A stretch of DNA of 64,000 nucleotides. It comes from Prorocentrum cordatum. Lineage: Eukaryota; Sar; Dinophyceae; Prorocentrales; Prorocentraceae. Positions 43,944 through 54,069 of this stretch are shown piece after piece. The notes under the pieces were generated by a model. The model was not told where the DNA came from. It made no database searches and was given only the letters and a program-made list of their open reading frames with translations. How positions within the stretch are numbered: position 1 is the first letter of the stretch; every line of letters begins with the position of its first letter. The stretch is taken from positions 417,801 through 481,800 of the forward strand of contig CAUYUJ010021170.1 in NCBI GenBank assembly GCA_963575745.1, written 5' to 3'. The translations under genes were made by a program, and so were the position numbers.

Positions 43944-44190
43944 TGGGGTCCGCCCTGCAGGTGTTGTCGACAGACCACAACTTGGCCAGGAGCTGCTGGT
44001 ATGCACGGACCTGCTGACTGAGACGGAGGTGGAAGTATTGATCCGGAAACTAAAATATGGAACACCTTGTGGACCAGACGACATCCCGCGCGCAGTGGCA
44101 GAGACAGAAGGTGGTTAGTCGTGGATAACTTGTTTGTGCAATGCGTGATGGCTTGGGAAACAAACGCCCAAAGACTGGCATGTAGCCCCG

Positions 44191-44976
44191 GTGACATTTA
44201 TTCACAAGAAATGGTCCGTGAAAGGCTGCGATAACTATCGCCCCATAAGCCTTGTGCGCGCAACCTACATGCTTTTCGCCACGATGCTTCTGAAACGACT
44301 GAAGGCTGCGGGCGCCGAGAGGAGGCTCGCGGCCACGCAGTTCGGCGTCCGATCTGGCCGGGACGCGCAGGATGCGATATTTGCTGTGCGACGACGACTT
44401 GATCAAGCGTTGGCGGGGCGAGATGGTCGCGTGGGAGTTGTAGCTTTAGATTGGAAGAAAGCTTCCGACTCGATCACTGTCGATGCTGTGATCACAGCCC
44501 TGGGGAGGTTTGGATTGCCACAGGAGTCCTTGATAATAGTTCAGCACATCTACTCTGCCAGGCAATTTTCAGTGATAGGGCCCGCGCGGGAGTCAGTTGA
44601 AACAAACTTTATTCAAAGATCTCCCAAGGGTCTCGTGGTCGCCGTTTCTATTTGTAATGCTCATGACGGCTGTTGTTCACGACGCGACGCGGCGCTTGTC
44701 GGTCGCGGCGCGCCAGCAAATGGACACCAAATTTCTAGATTGATTGCTATGCGGACGACACGTTGCTTTTGGGATCCGGGTAGGCGCATCTACAAGAACT
44801 TCTGGACAACATCGCGCACACGGGGGCACAATACGGAATGGCGATGCGCTGGTCAATGTTCCAGCTCATCTCAATCGGCCGGGAGTTTCAGCTTCAGACG
44901 CCGACTGGATCCACAATCCCTACTGACGAAGCCTTGTAGTACCTTGGAGTCGACATCCGCTCCGACGGGGATGTGA
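44191..44976 (+). pseudogene. LINE-C reverse transcriptase core, frameshifted
   Basis: Frame 1 has NYRPISL and QFGVRSGRDAQDAIF (fingers), and motif A ALDWKKASDSI (Asp near 44,450). Motif B is degraded (no QGCPLSP; SPKGLVVAVS stands there). Motif C YADDTLL is intact at 44,748-44,768, but in frame 3, as is YLGVDIRSDG at 44,940. So there is a frameshift between about 44,650 and 44,740, and the copy cannot make a full RT. Confidence 0.8.
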
Positions 44977-44997
44977 GCCACGAAACCCACAGCGAGG

Positions 44998-45456
44998 TTG
45001 GGCAAGCTCGGCCAGCCCAATATCTTCTGGAAGCGAACTGCTTTGCCGCAGCCCCGGACATTGGAAGTTTTCGAAGCAATCATCGTCAGCTGGCTCTTGT
45101 ACGGGCTGAAGTCTGCATTGGTGCGTGCAGCAGACGCTCGCAGGACCAACGGTTTTTACTGCGGATATATGCGCGCCGTTCTACGAATTCAGCCATCGTT
45201 TACCTCGACGATGTCAAACAAAACTGTGTTGGACAAGGCATGCCGAACACCAGCATCGTGCAAATTACTCAGGCAACAAGTGCTATTGCATGGAAGAGTG
45301 GCCCGTGTGTTGGAAAGAGACGAAATAAAGAAACGCACTTTCATCCCTGGTGCACGCACGTCAGCCACAGAGAGGTGTGTTAAGAAGGTTGGACGCCCGA
45401 GGGGTGAAAAAAATCATGGGCTTTGGTGGCGGCGTTGGACAAAAAAGAACCATTGA
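44998..45456 (+). pseudogene. LINE-C region after RT
   Basis: Frame 1 again, 152 codons. Recognisable words of LINE C-termini are FEAIIVSWLLYGLKS, YMRAVLRIQPSF, LLRQQVLLHGRVAR and RTFIPGARTSATER followed by VKKVGRPRG. A second frameshift separates it from the YADD part. It ends before a short AT-richer flank. Confidence 0.7.
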
Positions 45457-45589
45457 TAAGAAATGCGGAGTCCCAAGCCGGCAAAAACCTTGAAAACAGA
45501 AACGGAATATCGATAGTCTCGCGGCGAGAATTCTTGTTCGGAATACATATACATCTACACTAGAACCACGCGCGCGCTTCGCGCGCGCT

Positions 45590-46800
45590 TAGGTTCTGTC
45601 GAGTCACAGACCCAGGAATCGTGGAACCCCTCTCGGGCCCATCTTGGGGCTCTCTTGGGCCGCCTTTGGAGCCTCTTGGGGCGTCCTGGGTCTCTCGTGG
45701 GGGCTTCTTGGAGCTCTCTTGGCGCCTCCTGGAGCCTCTTGGGGCCGAAAGCTCGGAATTCTACAGTGGCTTTCTCCCTCTGGGACCCCTCTCGGGCACG
45801 CCTTGGGGCTCTCTTAGGCCATTTTGGAGTCCAATTTTGCCGTCCTGGGCGCCTCGTGAACCGTCTTGGAACTCTCTTGGGGGCCACCTAGGCCGTCTTG
45901 GGAGCCTCTTCGGACGTGTTGGACGCGGTGAAAACCCAACAGGCGACCATGCGAAAAGTATACGTTTTCCCATAGGAATGGGACCATTTTTGCTTCTTGG
46001 ACCTCTCTTGGGGTGCCTCTCGGAACGTCTTGGGCTGATTTTGGAAGCCTTTTGGCGCCTCTGGGCGGCGTTTTGGCGCCTCCTGGGATGTGTTGGGCCG
46101 GAAGCTCGGAATTCGAGAGTGGCTTTCTCCTTCTGGGACCCCTCTCGAAGTCGTCTTGGGGTTCTCTTGGGCCGTCTTGGGGCCGTCCTGAGCCACTCGT
46201 GCGCAGCCTTGGAGCGCTCCCGGAGGCCTCCTAGGCCGTCTTGGAGGCCTCTTGGGCCGTCTTGGACGCGGTGAAAGCCCAAGATGCGAACATGCGAAAA
46301 ATATACGTTTTCCCATAGGAATGGCACGATTTTTGTTTCTTGGACCTCTCTTGGGGTGCCTCTCGGAACGTCTTGGGGTGCTTTTGGGAGCCTTTTGGCG
46401 CCTCTTGGCGGCATTTTGGCGCCTCCTGGAGCCTCTTGGGCCGGAAGCTCGGAATTCGAGGTTGGCTTTCTCCGTCTGGGACCCCTCTCGAACTCGTCTT
46501 GGGGCTCTCTTGGGCCGTCTTGGGGCCGTCCTGAGCCACTCGTGCGCAGCCTTGGAGCGCTCCCGGAGGCCTCCTAGGCCGTCTTGGAGGCCTCTTGGGC
46601 CGTCTTGGACGCGGTGAAAGCCCAAGATGCGAACATGCGAAAAATATACGTTTTCCCATAGGAATGGCACGATTTTTGCTTCTTGGGCCTCTCTTGGGCT
46701 GCCTCTCGGAGCGTCTTGGAGGCTTCTGGGACCGTCTTGGTGTCATGACAGGCGTCTTGGAAGGCATCTGGAGCCATCGGAGCGCGTTCCGAAGCCGCCT
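45590..46800. repeat. GGGCCGTCTTGG-type repeats with a 343-bp higher-order unit in three copies
   Basis: Degenerate CTCTTGGGGC and GGCCGTCTTGG decamers fill the region. A higher-order unit starts at 45,918, 46,261 and 46,604 (period 343), each with GACGCGGTGAAAGCCCAA, GAACATGCGAAAAATATACG and TTTTCCCATAGGAATGGCAC. Copies two and three are nearly identical. Confidence 0.9.
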
Positions 46801-47472
46801 GCGAACGATCTTGGACGGCGTCCGGCGGTCCGACGAGCCTCGGGGCCCCCCGGGGCCCACATTTGTGGTCGAGGTCCCGGCCCCGGGCCCCCGGACCCGG
46901 TGCGCCGTTATATGTATACATATGTACATTCCATCGTGAATACTCACATGCATTCTGCTTGTACGATTATTCAGCAGTTATACCATTCATGCGTCATCGA
47001 AATAATGTGTAGTTTAACCGTTTCGCTTTGGCTCAAACTGTCTTTCATTACACTTCACGTCAAATACGCGTAGTCGCACGGATGACTGCAACACTCGCAT
47101 AACGGTAAGGATGTGAGGCCCTGGCGAAGTGAGGGTGCAAAGCCCTTGGGGCCGTCCACCCAGGCAGGAAAACAAATGTTTGAGTACGAGTTGTGGAAAA
47201 GGAATCGATATACGCTTGGCTTAAGGAAGTTTTAAGAAAAGTCGAAGGAAAGCCGAGGGACAACCTAGGGAAAGCATAAGGGAATCCTGCGGCATTGGGT
47301 ACACTTGGCGCATGTAGACATACCGACCCCTTCGGTACCACCCTCTCCAAACCAGCCATGGTGTTTAAGATGGCTTCTAAGATGGTCTAAGGAATTAATC
47401 CAGACCCTGCAACTGAAGCGGCAGTTCTTTTACAATAAGAACTTCCCGCAGGGCTCGCGAAAACATAATGAT
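46801..47472. other. Unassigned; AT-richer from 46,910
   Basis: No gene. TTTGGCTCAA at 47,028-47,037 in a CCGT-led context faintly resembles a spliced-leader exon, but one base is missing and several differ. Confidence 0.45.
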
Positions 47473-48345
47473 CCTGGCGAAGGACCCAACCATAAGCAAT
47501 TGTGCGTAACGCGTTGTGGGTGCCGCTTTCGGTAGGGCTCCCTATGGGGCCACGAAACGCTGCCCTGGGTGGGGGAACCGCATGCGAACACCCCCACTGG
47601 GGCGGGCCTTCGGTGGAGCTCCCTATGGGGCCACGGGGCGCTGCCCTGGACGAGGGAACCGCATGCGAACACCCCCACGGGGGCCTTCGGTGGAGCTCCC
47701 TCTGGGGCCACGAAGCGCTGCCCTGGGTGGGGGAACCGCATGCGAACACCCCCACTCGGGCCTTCGGTGGAGCTCCCTTTGGGGCCACGAAGCGCTGCCC
47801 TGGGTGGGGGACCCGCATGCGAGAGCACCCCCACTGGGGCCTTCGGTGGAGCTGCCTATGGGGCCACGAAACGCTGCCCTGGGTGGGGGAAACGCATGCG
47901 AAAGCACCCCCCACTGGGGCCTTCGGTGGAGCTCCCTATGGGGCCACGAAGCGCTGCCCTGGGTGGGGGAACCGCATGCGAACACCCCCACTGGGGCCTT
48001 CGGTGGGGCTCCCTATGGGGAGAACTGGGGCCTTCGGTGGAGCTCCCTATGGGGCCACGAAGCGCTGCCCTGGGTGGGGGACCCGCATGCGAACACCCCC
48101 ACTGGGGCCTTCGGTGGAGCTCCCTATGGGGCCACGAAGCGCTGCCCTGGGCGGGGGAACCGCATGCGAACACCCCCACTGGGGCCTTCGGTGGAGCTCC
48201 CAATGGGGCTACGAAACGTGTGAGAGGTGTCCCTATGAGGGGGAGGAGGGAGGAGGGGGAGGAGAAGCGGGAGGAGGAAGGTACGCGGGGCGCTCTCTCT
48301 TCAAAACGAGGACCCAACAACACAGGTTGGTTGGGAATAAATCCT
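47473..48345 (+). repeat. Array E of the CCTTCGGTGGAGCTCC family with left flank and tail
   Basis: Left flank at 47,473-47,533 matches that of array A (CCTGGCGAAGGACCCAACC, TAAGCAATTGTGCGTAACGC, GTTGTGGGTGCCGCTTTCGG). About ten units of 77-80 bp run to 48,222, one truncated at 47,997-48,029. The tail has GGA-rich sequence, ACGCGGGGCGCTCTCTCTTC, AAAACGAGGACCCAACAACA and CAGGTTGGTTGGGA. Confidence 0.9.
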
Positions 48346-48453
48346 TATCCGCTGCCCCCACCGTCGTCAGACCGCCAAGCGCGCTGCTTCGATTGGAGAG
48401 AGCATTCGTTGTGAGCCCGACTGGGGGGCCGGCGTGAGCCTAGATTGCACGTC

Positions 48454-50000
48454 CTAATTGCGTTTACGCGCCTTTCTGCGTACGACTTGTGGGTGAGTGA
48501 GTGAGAGTTGGAGCTGTGGTCCTTGATCCTGGCTTCTGCCGCTTTGGCCACGATGCTGGCGATGCAGCCCTAAGCTTCTAGGGTCATGCTGTAATGCTTC
48601 TGCGTTTCTCCACTGCTGTCTTTCTGCGTCTCGAAGATCCCTATCCACGTTGTCCCGCACGTGGTTGCTGTCGTGCAACATTATTTTGCAATTCCTGTAG
48701 CTCTCTCTGTAGTTCGCCGTCGCCGGTTGTAAGCGGCTGATGTCCCATGTCAGCTGGCTGTCTCCTGATGACTTAGATCTCCTCAGTGAACTTCTCCACT
48801 TTGGTGGTCTGCGTATACTCGTGGTGTTCTGTCATGCTTTCTGCGGCCTGCTTTGAGCTTCGCGTATCCGTCTTAAGCTCGTCGTGATAGTTCCCGGCCT
48901 TTGACGAGACGTGGTGCTGGTTTGTTTCGTGTCGGCGTGCAGCTTCTTCCGCTGCTCGGAGGTGTTGTTCTGAGGTTGTTGATCTCGTCGCGGGCTTCAG
49001 CCTTGTTTTCCTCAAAGTCATTGGCCATGCGGTGGCTGTCCTCCTTTAAAATCCTGAGCATGGTGCCAAGGTCCCGCCCGTCCGTGGCTTCACCTGGATT
49101 TGTTTGCCACCTTGGGCCTGGTGACGGTGTTGGCGATCTTCTTGGCGATGTGCTCCTCTGTGGTGAATATGCTTCGCCGTATGCAGCTTCTGTGACACTG
49201 CGTCGATCATCTGTGGCATTTTTGGTTTCGCGCTGGAGGGTGGTTAGCTCTTCGGTATTGTCGTCGGTCTCGTTCATGTAGATCGGTATATGTTGTTGCT
49301 GGTGGGTCTTTGAATGCTCGCAGTAGTCATCAATGGTCATGTCGTCACAATAATCGATTTCCCTCGCCTGCTGGACCTGGGGCACACTGTTGAGAACCAT
49401 CGCTTCTATGACGGCGAAATGCTTGACGGCGTCGGTGGTAGGTAAGCCTGCTGCGGTCTTTTGACGATCGCAGCTGCCGTTCTTCGCTCCTCAGCGTGTT
49501 TGATCTTCGCCCATTCGTCCCTCAACTTGTGGTCGTTGGGGGGGTAGCTCCCAGTCGTGCCTCCTGCCGGCGTGCATGTTCCGCATGGGCATGAAGTTGT
49601 TGATCATGGTGGTGAGGTGCTCGTTGTAGTTGCTGTTGTTGTAGTGCTGGCCGTCGTCCTTCTCCTTGGGCGTCTTTTCCTATTCGGGTTGGGTCTTGCC
49701 TTTTCCCTTGTTGTTCTTGCCCTTGCCCTTCTGGTTGTTACTGGCGGGCTCCTGGCGGTCGTCCCCCCCCTTGCCGTCCTGGTGGTTGCCCGCTGATGTT
49801 CTGGCTCCAGGGCTTGTCCGGGTGGTTGTCGGCCCGCTGGTCAACCCAGATTGTGGTCCTTTCCACGCTCGAGTCCTACACCGATGCCTGACATTGTGGG
49901 CCTCGGCGTGGCAGCTCTGGACCGCGCGCGGCTCGATGCTGATGCCCACGGTGGGTTGAGCCGACCCCGATCCCCTCGCGATGGCTCTGAATGTCGCCAT
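48454..50000 (-). pseudogene. Degraded coding stretch with coiled-coil and Lys/Gly-rich parts, possibly a retroelement ORF1
   Basis: Reading down from 50,000: an open frame ending in a basic tail (KGKGKNNKGKGK, near 49,690); a stop; then NDHKLRDEWAKIKHAEERRT in a shifted frame near 49,500; then a 175-codon frame (49,400-48,873), acidic then Ser/Arg/Pro-rich; then a coil (AAEEAARRHETNQHH, in 49,021-48,773). Charge patterning is protein-like, but frames shift at least three times. Basic KGKGK tails occur in dinoflagellate retroelement ORF1s. It could also be a dead host gene. Confidence 0.4.
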
Positions 50001-50384
50001 GGCTGGCTCTTGATGTGGATGTCGCGGTGGCTGTTGCGCGCAGTGATGTTCTTGTGGCAGTTCTTGTGCAGCGCGAGGTGATCAAGTGGTGAACGTGATG
50101 ATGTCGTTCGTTGTGGTAGGCGTGCAGTGGATCGACATTCTCGCCCTCGACGGTGCCAAGCTGTGTTGGCCGAGGTAGCCAGTAGCCGCGGTGGTACTTG
50201 TTGTGGCAGTCGGGAAGTCGGAGAATCACCTGTGGGAGCCTGGGATGAGGGAGTCCCCGAAAGGGAGCGTAGGAAGCGAAGGGTACATGTATGGGAAACT
50301 GGGTTGTATGATGGGATGGAAGGCAGCGTGGCCGATGGATCGGCACACTGCCACTGACATGCCTCAATCGCTTGGCGGTTCATG

Positions 50385-50515
50385 GATCTCCACCTCCTCC
50401 TCCTCCCGCTCCTCCTCCCGCCCCCCCCCCTACTCCCTCCCTCACTCCCTCCGACCCCTTCTCCGTGCCCTCCTCCTCCTCCCCCTGCCGCTGCCCTCCT
50501 TGTGGAGCAGAGGAG
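50385..50515. repeat. (TCC)n / C-rich tract
   Basis: TCC triplets to about 50,425, then CCC/CTC-rich sequence. Confidence 0.85.
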
Positions 50516-50559
50516 GCAGCAGGCCGAGGACACGATGACAATGACGACGCCCACGGGAA

Positions 50560-50645
50560 TGACGATGGCGCCAATGACGGCCACGAACGACGACGGCCAC
50601 GAACGACGACGGCGGCGGCGACAGCGCCGACGACAGCACCGACAA
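50560..50645. repeat. ACGACGGC-type degenerate triplet repeat
   Basis: GGCCACGAACGACGACGG is repeated in direct tandem, then GGCGGCGACAGCG-type words. Confidence 0.7.
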
Positions 50646-50689
50646 CTAGGGCGACGGTAGCGGACGCCAAATCAGGCGGTAATGGCTTC

Positions 50690-50825
50690 CTGCTTCCGGG
50701 AGGATACGTTCCCTGGGCCGCGGATCTGACTCCCACGTGCCAGACCCACGGATCCCTGATCCATGTCAGCGTGCACCCGACGAAGACTGAGCCCCCCGAC
50801 GTCATGTTTTTTGTTTTCAAGACGT
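50690..50825 (+). repeat. Left arm of a large inverted repeat
   Basis: CCGCGGATCTG, CCAGACCCACGGATCCCTGA and GACGAAGACTGAG are present in inverted order at 51,660-51,790. Outer words are also shared: CCCTGGGCCGCGG here against CCACGGCCCGCGG there. Confidence 0.75.
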
Positions 50826-51659
50826 CGATCCCCAGACCGCTGGACCCCTTCCACGGGACAGGCCCCCGCAGGGGGCCTCCGGAGGGCATAAATCCGCCGA
50901 TCCGGCGTGTGAGTTTCTGAGAGCGTGGACTTGAGCTCGCTCAAGCTTCGCTCCGACGTCATTTCCGACGTTTTTCGGTACACGGGGATATTTCCGACGT
51001 CATTTCCGACTTTTTTCGGTCGCCGGGTCATGGTCCCGAAAGGGTCTGGGGACTGCCGCGGCGGCAAGGGCGGGGGCGGCGCGGCGCGGCCGCCGCGGTG
51101 GGCCTCGCCGGCGCAGAGGTGCCGCTCCGCCCGCAGCAGCGCGGGGTCGCAGAGTGCCGCGGCCACCTGCAGGGGGCGAGGGGGGGCTCGATGCCCCGAT
51201 GCGCAACACGCAGCCCGCAGCGTGGTGGCACGGAGCTCAGCACGGAGATTGCAGGCGTAGGTTTGGCGCGATGCGTTCGCCAAAACGTGGGCCAGCAGGT
51301 GCCGAGCCATCACGCGGCGTGCCAATCATGGCTCTGTGTCTTGTTGTTCGTTTTGAGGCTCGCCTGAACGCCACAGCCCAGCTTGTACGTGTGGCCACGG
51401 ATTGTGAACGCGCACGGTTTGAAAACGGTGCGCGATGCGTTTCAGCGCGGGCGTATCTGGGCAGCTCAGCTCGAAGAACATGGGCGCGCCTCGCCGTCTT
51501 CGCGGGGCGCACGCTCGGCCGGACCCCCTGGGGCCCTGACAGAAATCTTGACGGGCTGCTGGTTGGCTGTTTGCCCGCCTTGGGGGGGCCCTTACCGGGC
51601 CTCGGGGCCGCCAGAAAGCTGCTCGGGAGGAGGGGCCAAGTCCCGGGGGATGCTTGGGG
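50826..51659. other. Segment between the inverted arms; no gene recognised
   Basis: Contains TTTCCGACGTCATTTCCGAC duplicated near 50,957-51,020 and GC-rich DNA open on both strands. No transposase motif was found. Confidence 0.45.
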
Positions 51660-51790
51660 TCCACGCTGGAGCAAACAGAACGTTGGCGGTCTGGGTCTTC
51701 GTCGAGCACACGCTACCCTGGATCAGGGATCCGTGGATCTGGCGCCTGGGCGCCAGATCCGCGGGCCGTGGAAGATCCCCCCCCCCAATC
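51660..51790 (-). repeat. Right arm of a large inverted repeat
   Basis: Reverse-complement relation to 50,690-50,825 over about 110-130 bp. It holds its own short palindrome, TCTGGCGCC-TGG-GCGCCAGA (about 51,737-51,757). Confidence 0.75.
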
Positions 51791-51814
51791 ATGCAACCGA
51801 CGCCGCCTGATTCT

Positions 51815-51895
51815 GGGCATCGCTCGGACGTCCATGCCCTTTTTTTTGTTGATTTTGTGTGTGGATTTTTCGCCAAATCATCAAGGATGCTCTCC
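51815..51895 (-). repeat. Fragment of the ACGTCCGAG MITE-like family
   Basis: GGGCATCGCTCGGACGTCCA is the inverse of the right end at 55,140. AAATCATCAAGGATGCTC (51,877-51,894) matches ATCATCAAGGATGCTC at 55,090. Confidence 0.55.
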
Positions 51896-52665
51896 AGGAG
51901 CGCTTCAAGTGGCCTCCAAGAGAGCTCAATATGGTCACAGACGGTCGAAGAGCGATCAAAGACACCGACGATCGCCTCCAGACGGCCCAAGACGGCCCCA
52001 AGAGGCCCCAAGAGGCCTCCAAGATGCGTCCCAGGAGGGCCCCTCGGCGCAAAAATTGGCCCGTTCCCTTCGTGAAACGTACATTTTTCACAAATTTGCC
52101 TTTTGGGCTTTCCGACGCTCCCAGACGGCCCTGGAGGCCTCCAATACAGCCCCAAGGTAGCCCAGAGGCGTTCGAGCCGGGGTCATCCGGGCTCCGGTGG
52201 ATCCCAGCTCGAACGCCGCCGGGGGGAGCAAAGGGCCCGAAAACGAACCAAGAGCGCACCAAGGGGCCCCCGAGACGGTCAAGAAGGCCCCGAGTAGCCA
52301 AACCAGCGTTCGAACACGCCCAAGATGGTCCCAAGACTGCCCAAGAGACCCCCAGGAGGGCCCCTCGGCGCAAAAATTGGCCCGTTCCCTTCGTGAAACG
52401 TACATTTTTCACAAATTTGCCTTTTGGGCTTTCCGACGCTCCCAGACGGCCCTGGAGGCCTCCAATACAGCCCCAAAGTAGCCCAGAGGCGTTCGAGCCG
52501 GGGTCATCCGCGCTCCGGTTGACCCCGGCTCGAACGCCGCCGGGGGGAGCAAAGGGCCCGAAAACGAACCAAGAGCGCACCAAGGGGCCCCCGAGACGGT
52601 CAAGAAGGCCCCGAGTAGCCAAACCAGCGCTCGAACACGCCCAAGATGGCCCCAAGACTGCCCTC
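51896..52665. repeat. CCCAAGACGGCC-type repeats with a 321-bp direct tandem duplication
   Basis: Unit starts at 52,031 and 52,352 (CCAGGAGGGCCCCTCGGCGC, then AAAAATTGGCCCGTTCCCTT, CGTGAAACGTACATTTTTCA). Copies are nearly identical. The core (AAACGTACATTTTTCACAAA) corresponds on the other strand to the ATATACG core of the 343-bp unit at 46 kb. Confidence 0.9.
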
Positions 52666-52810
52666 CCCCTCGCCATCCTCCCCAACCTCACCCTCCTCAT
52701 CCTCCTCAACCTGATCCTCGACCTCCTCATCCTCTTCAATCTCATCCTCCTCATCCTCCTCCTCCCTCTGCTCCTCCTCCACCTCCGACTACTCCTCTTC
52801 CGTTCTTTTT
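52660..52810. repeat. (TCC)n-rich tract
   Basis: TCC, TCA and TCG triplets with AACC interruptions. Confidence 0.85.
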
Positions 52811-52960
52811 TCCATGCGCTTTGCCATGCCTCTCAATCTTTTCTTCTGGCACTTGCCACTGCACTGTAACGCCTGGCAGCTACGAGCAGTGAAGGCGGAA
52901 ACGCGGCGATAGCCGCCGGTACGAATCAAGGGGTCGGCGGATGTGGCGTGAGCCTGGAGA

Positions 52961-54069
52961 ATCCACGTCCGGAAGTGACGTGTTGCCGGAGGCAGGTCCG
53001 CGGATGCTGTAATGCAATGGATCCAATGTGTCCAATGCTTGCATAATTCCTACATATTGTATTGTATTACATTATTATGTCTCCCCCCCTAACCCCCCCC
53101 TGGAGTCGCGCCACTTCCATCGACCCTCAGGAGGAGGGCCCCTTCTGGGCCTCAGAATCTAGAAAAACCTATGGAAAACCTATGATTTGGGCACCTTGAG
53201 CCTTTTGGGGATCCAAGAGGGCCCCAAGACGGCTCCAGATGGCCCCAAGACGGCCCAAGACGGCCCAAAGACGGCCCGAGATGGCCCCAAGAGGGCCCGA
53301 AAAGAACCCAAGACGGCCCAAGAGGGCTCCAAGAGCGCCCACAAGAGCGCCTCCAGAGGCCAAAAACATAGATTTTCCTTACGTTTTTGAAAGATTTTAG
53401 CTTTCTCGCCTTTTTCGCCTCTCCGAAGCCCATGACGGCCCGAGCAGCCTCCAAGATGGCCCCAAGAAGGCCCAAGAAACACCCAAGGGGGCCCCAAGAC
53501 GGCCCCAGAGGGCCACAAGACGGCCCAAAGAGGCCCCCAAGACGGCCCAAGAAACCCCTGAGACGGCCCAAGAGGACCCCAAGAGGGCCCCAAGGCGGCC
53601 GCGAGAGGCCCCCAAGAAGTCCTCCGAAGGGGCCAAACGGCGCGAAAGCGCCCCAAGACGGCCCAAGACGCCCCCAAGAGGCCCCAAGAGGCCACCAAGA
53701 GGCCCCCAAATGGCCCCAAAAAGCCCCCCAGAGACCTCCGAAAAGTCCCCAAGAAGCCTCCAAAAGGCCCCAAAGAAGCCCCCCAAAGGCCACATAGCGA
53801 CTGGAGTGTAATATTATTTCCCCCCCTGGACGAACTGCGGCGCAGCGCCAGCCAGGTGGAAGTTGGTCACGGCGGCGCCCATGATTAGAGCCAGCGCTGG
53901 AAGGGAAGATGGGGAGGGAGTCAAAAAAGGGGGGGAAGAGGCCAGAAGAAGTCCCCAAGAGGCCCAAAGAAGCTCCCAAGAGGCCTCCAGGAGGCCCCCA
54001 AGAGGCTCCCAGAAGGCCCCGCGACGTGACTGTACGTGCTCCGGACGTGCACCCCGCGAAGCGAGAGGA
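52961..54069. repeat. 1.1-kb tandem duplication, copy 1
   Basis: Begins ATCCACGTCCGGAAGTGACG and includes a T/A-rich patch (TATTGTATTGTATTAC), a C-run, then many CCCAAGACGGCC-type decamers. Ends GCGAAGCGAGAGGA. Copy 2 starts 1,109 bp later. Confidence 0.92.

Larger units (their letters stand above)
43200..45456 (+). mobile_element. LINE-C: degenerate non-LTR retrotransposon with RT
   Basis: A second LINE type, more like the common L1/I-type RT than LINE-B. It is preserved as four pieces in different frames: end of endonuclease/linker, N-terminal linker, RT core, and RT thumb with C-terminal part. No spliced-leader match or poly(A) tail was seen. No RNase H was recognised. Confidence 0.8.

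Noticed and set aside
18243-48345. CRISPR-like array
   Set aside because: Units are contiguous tandem repeats without unique spacers of constant length, in a eukaryotic context.
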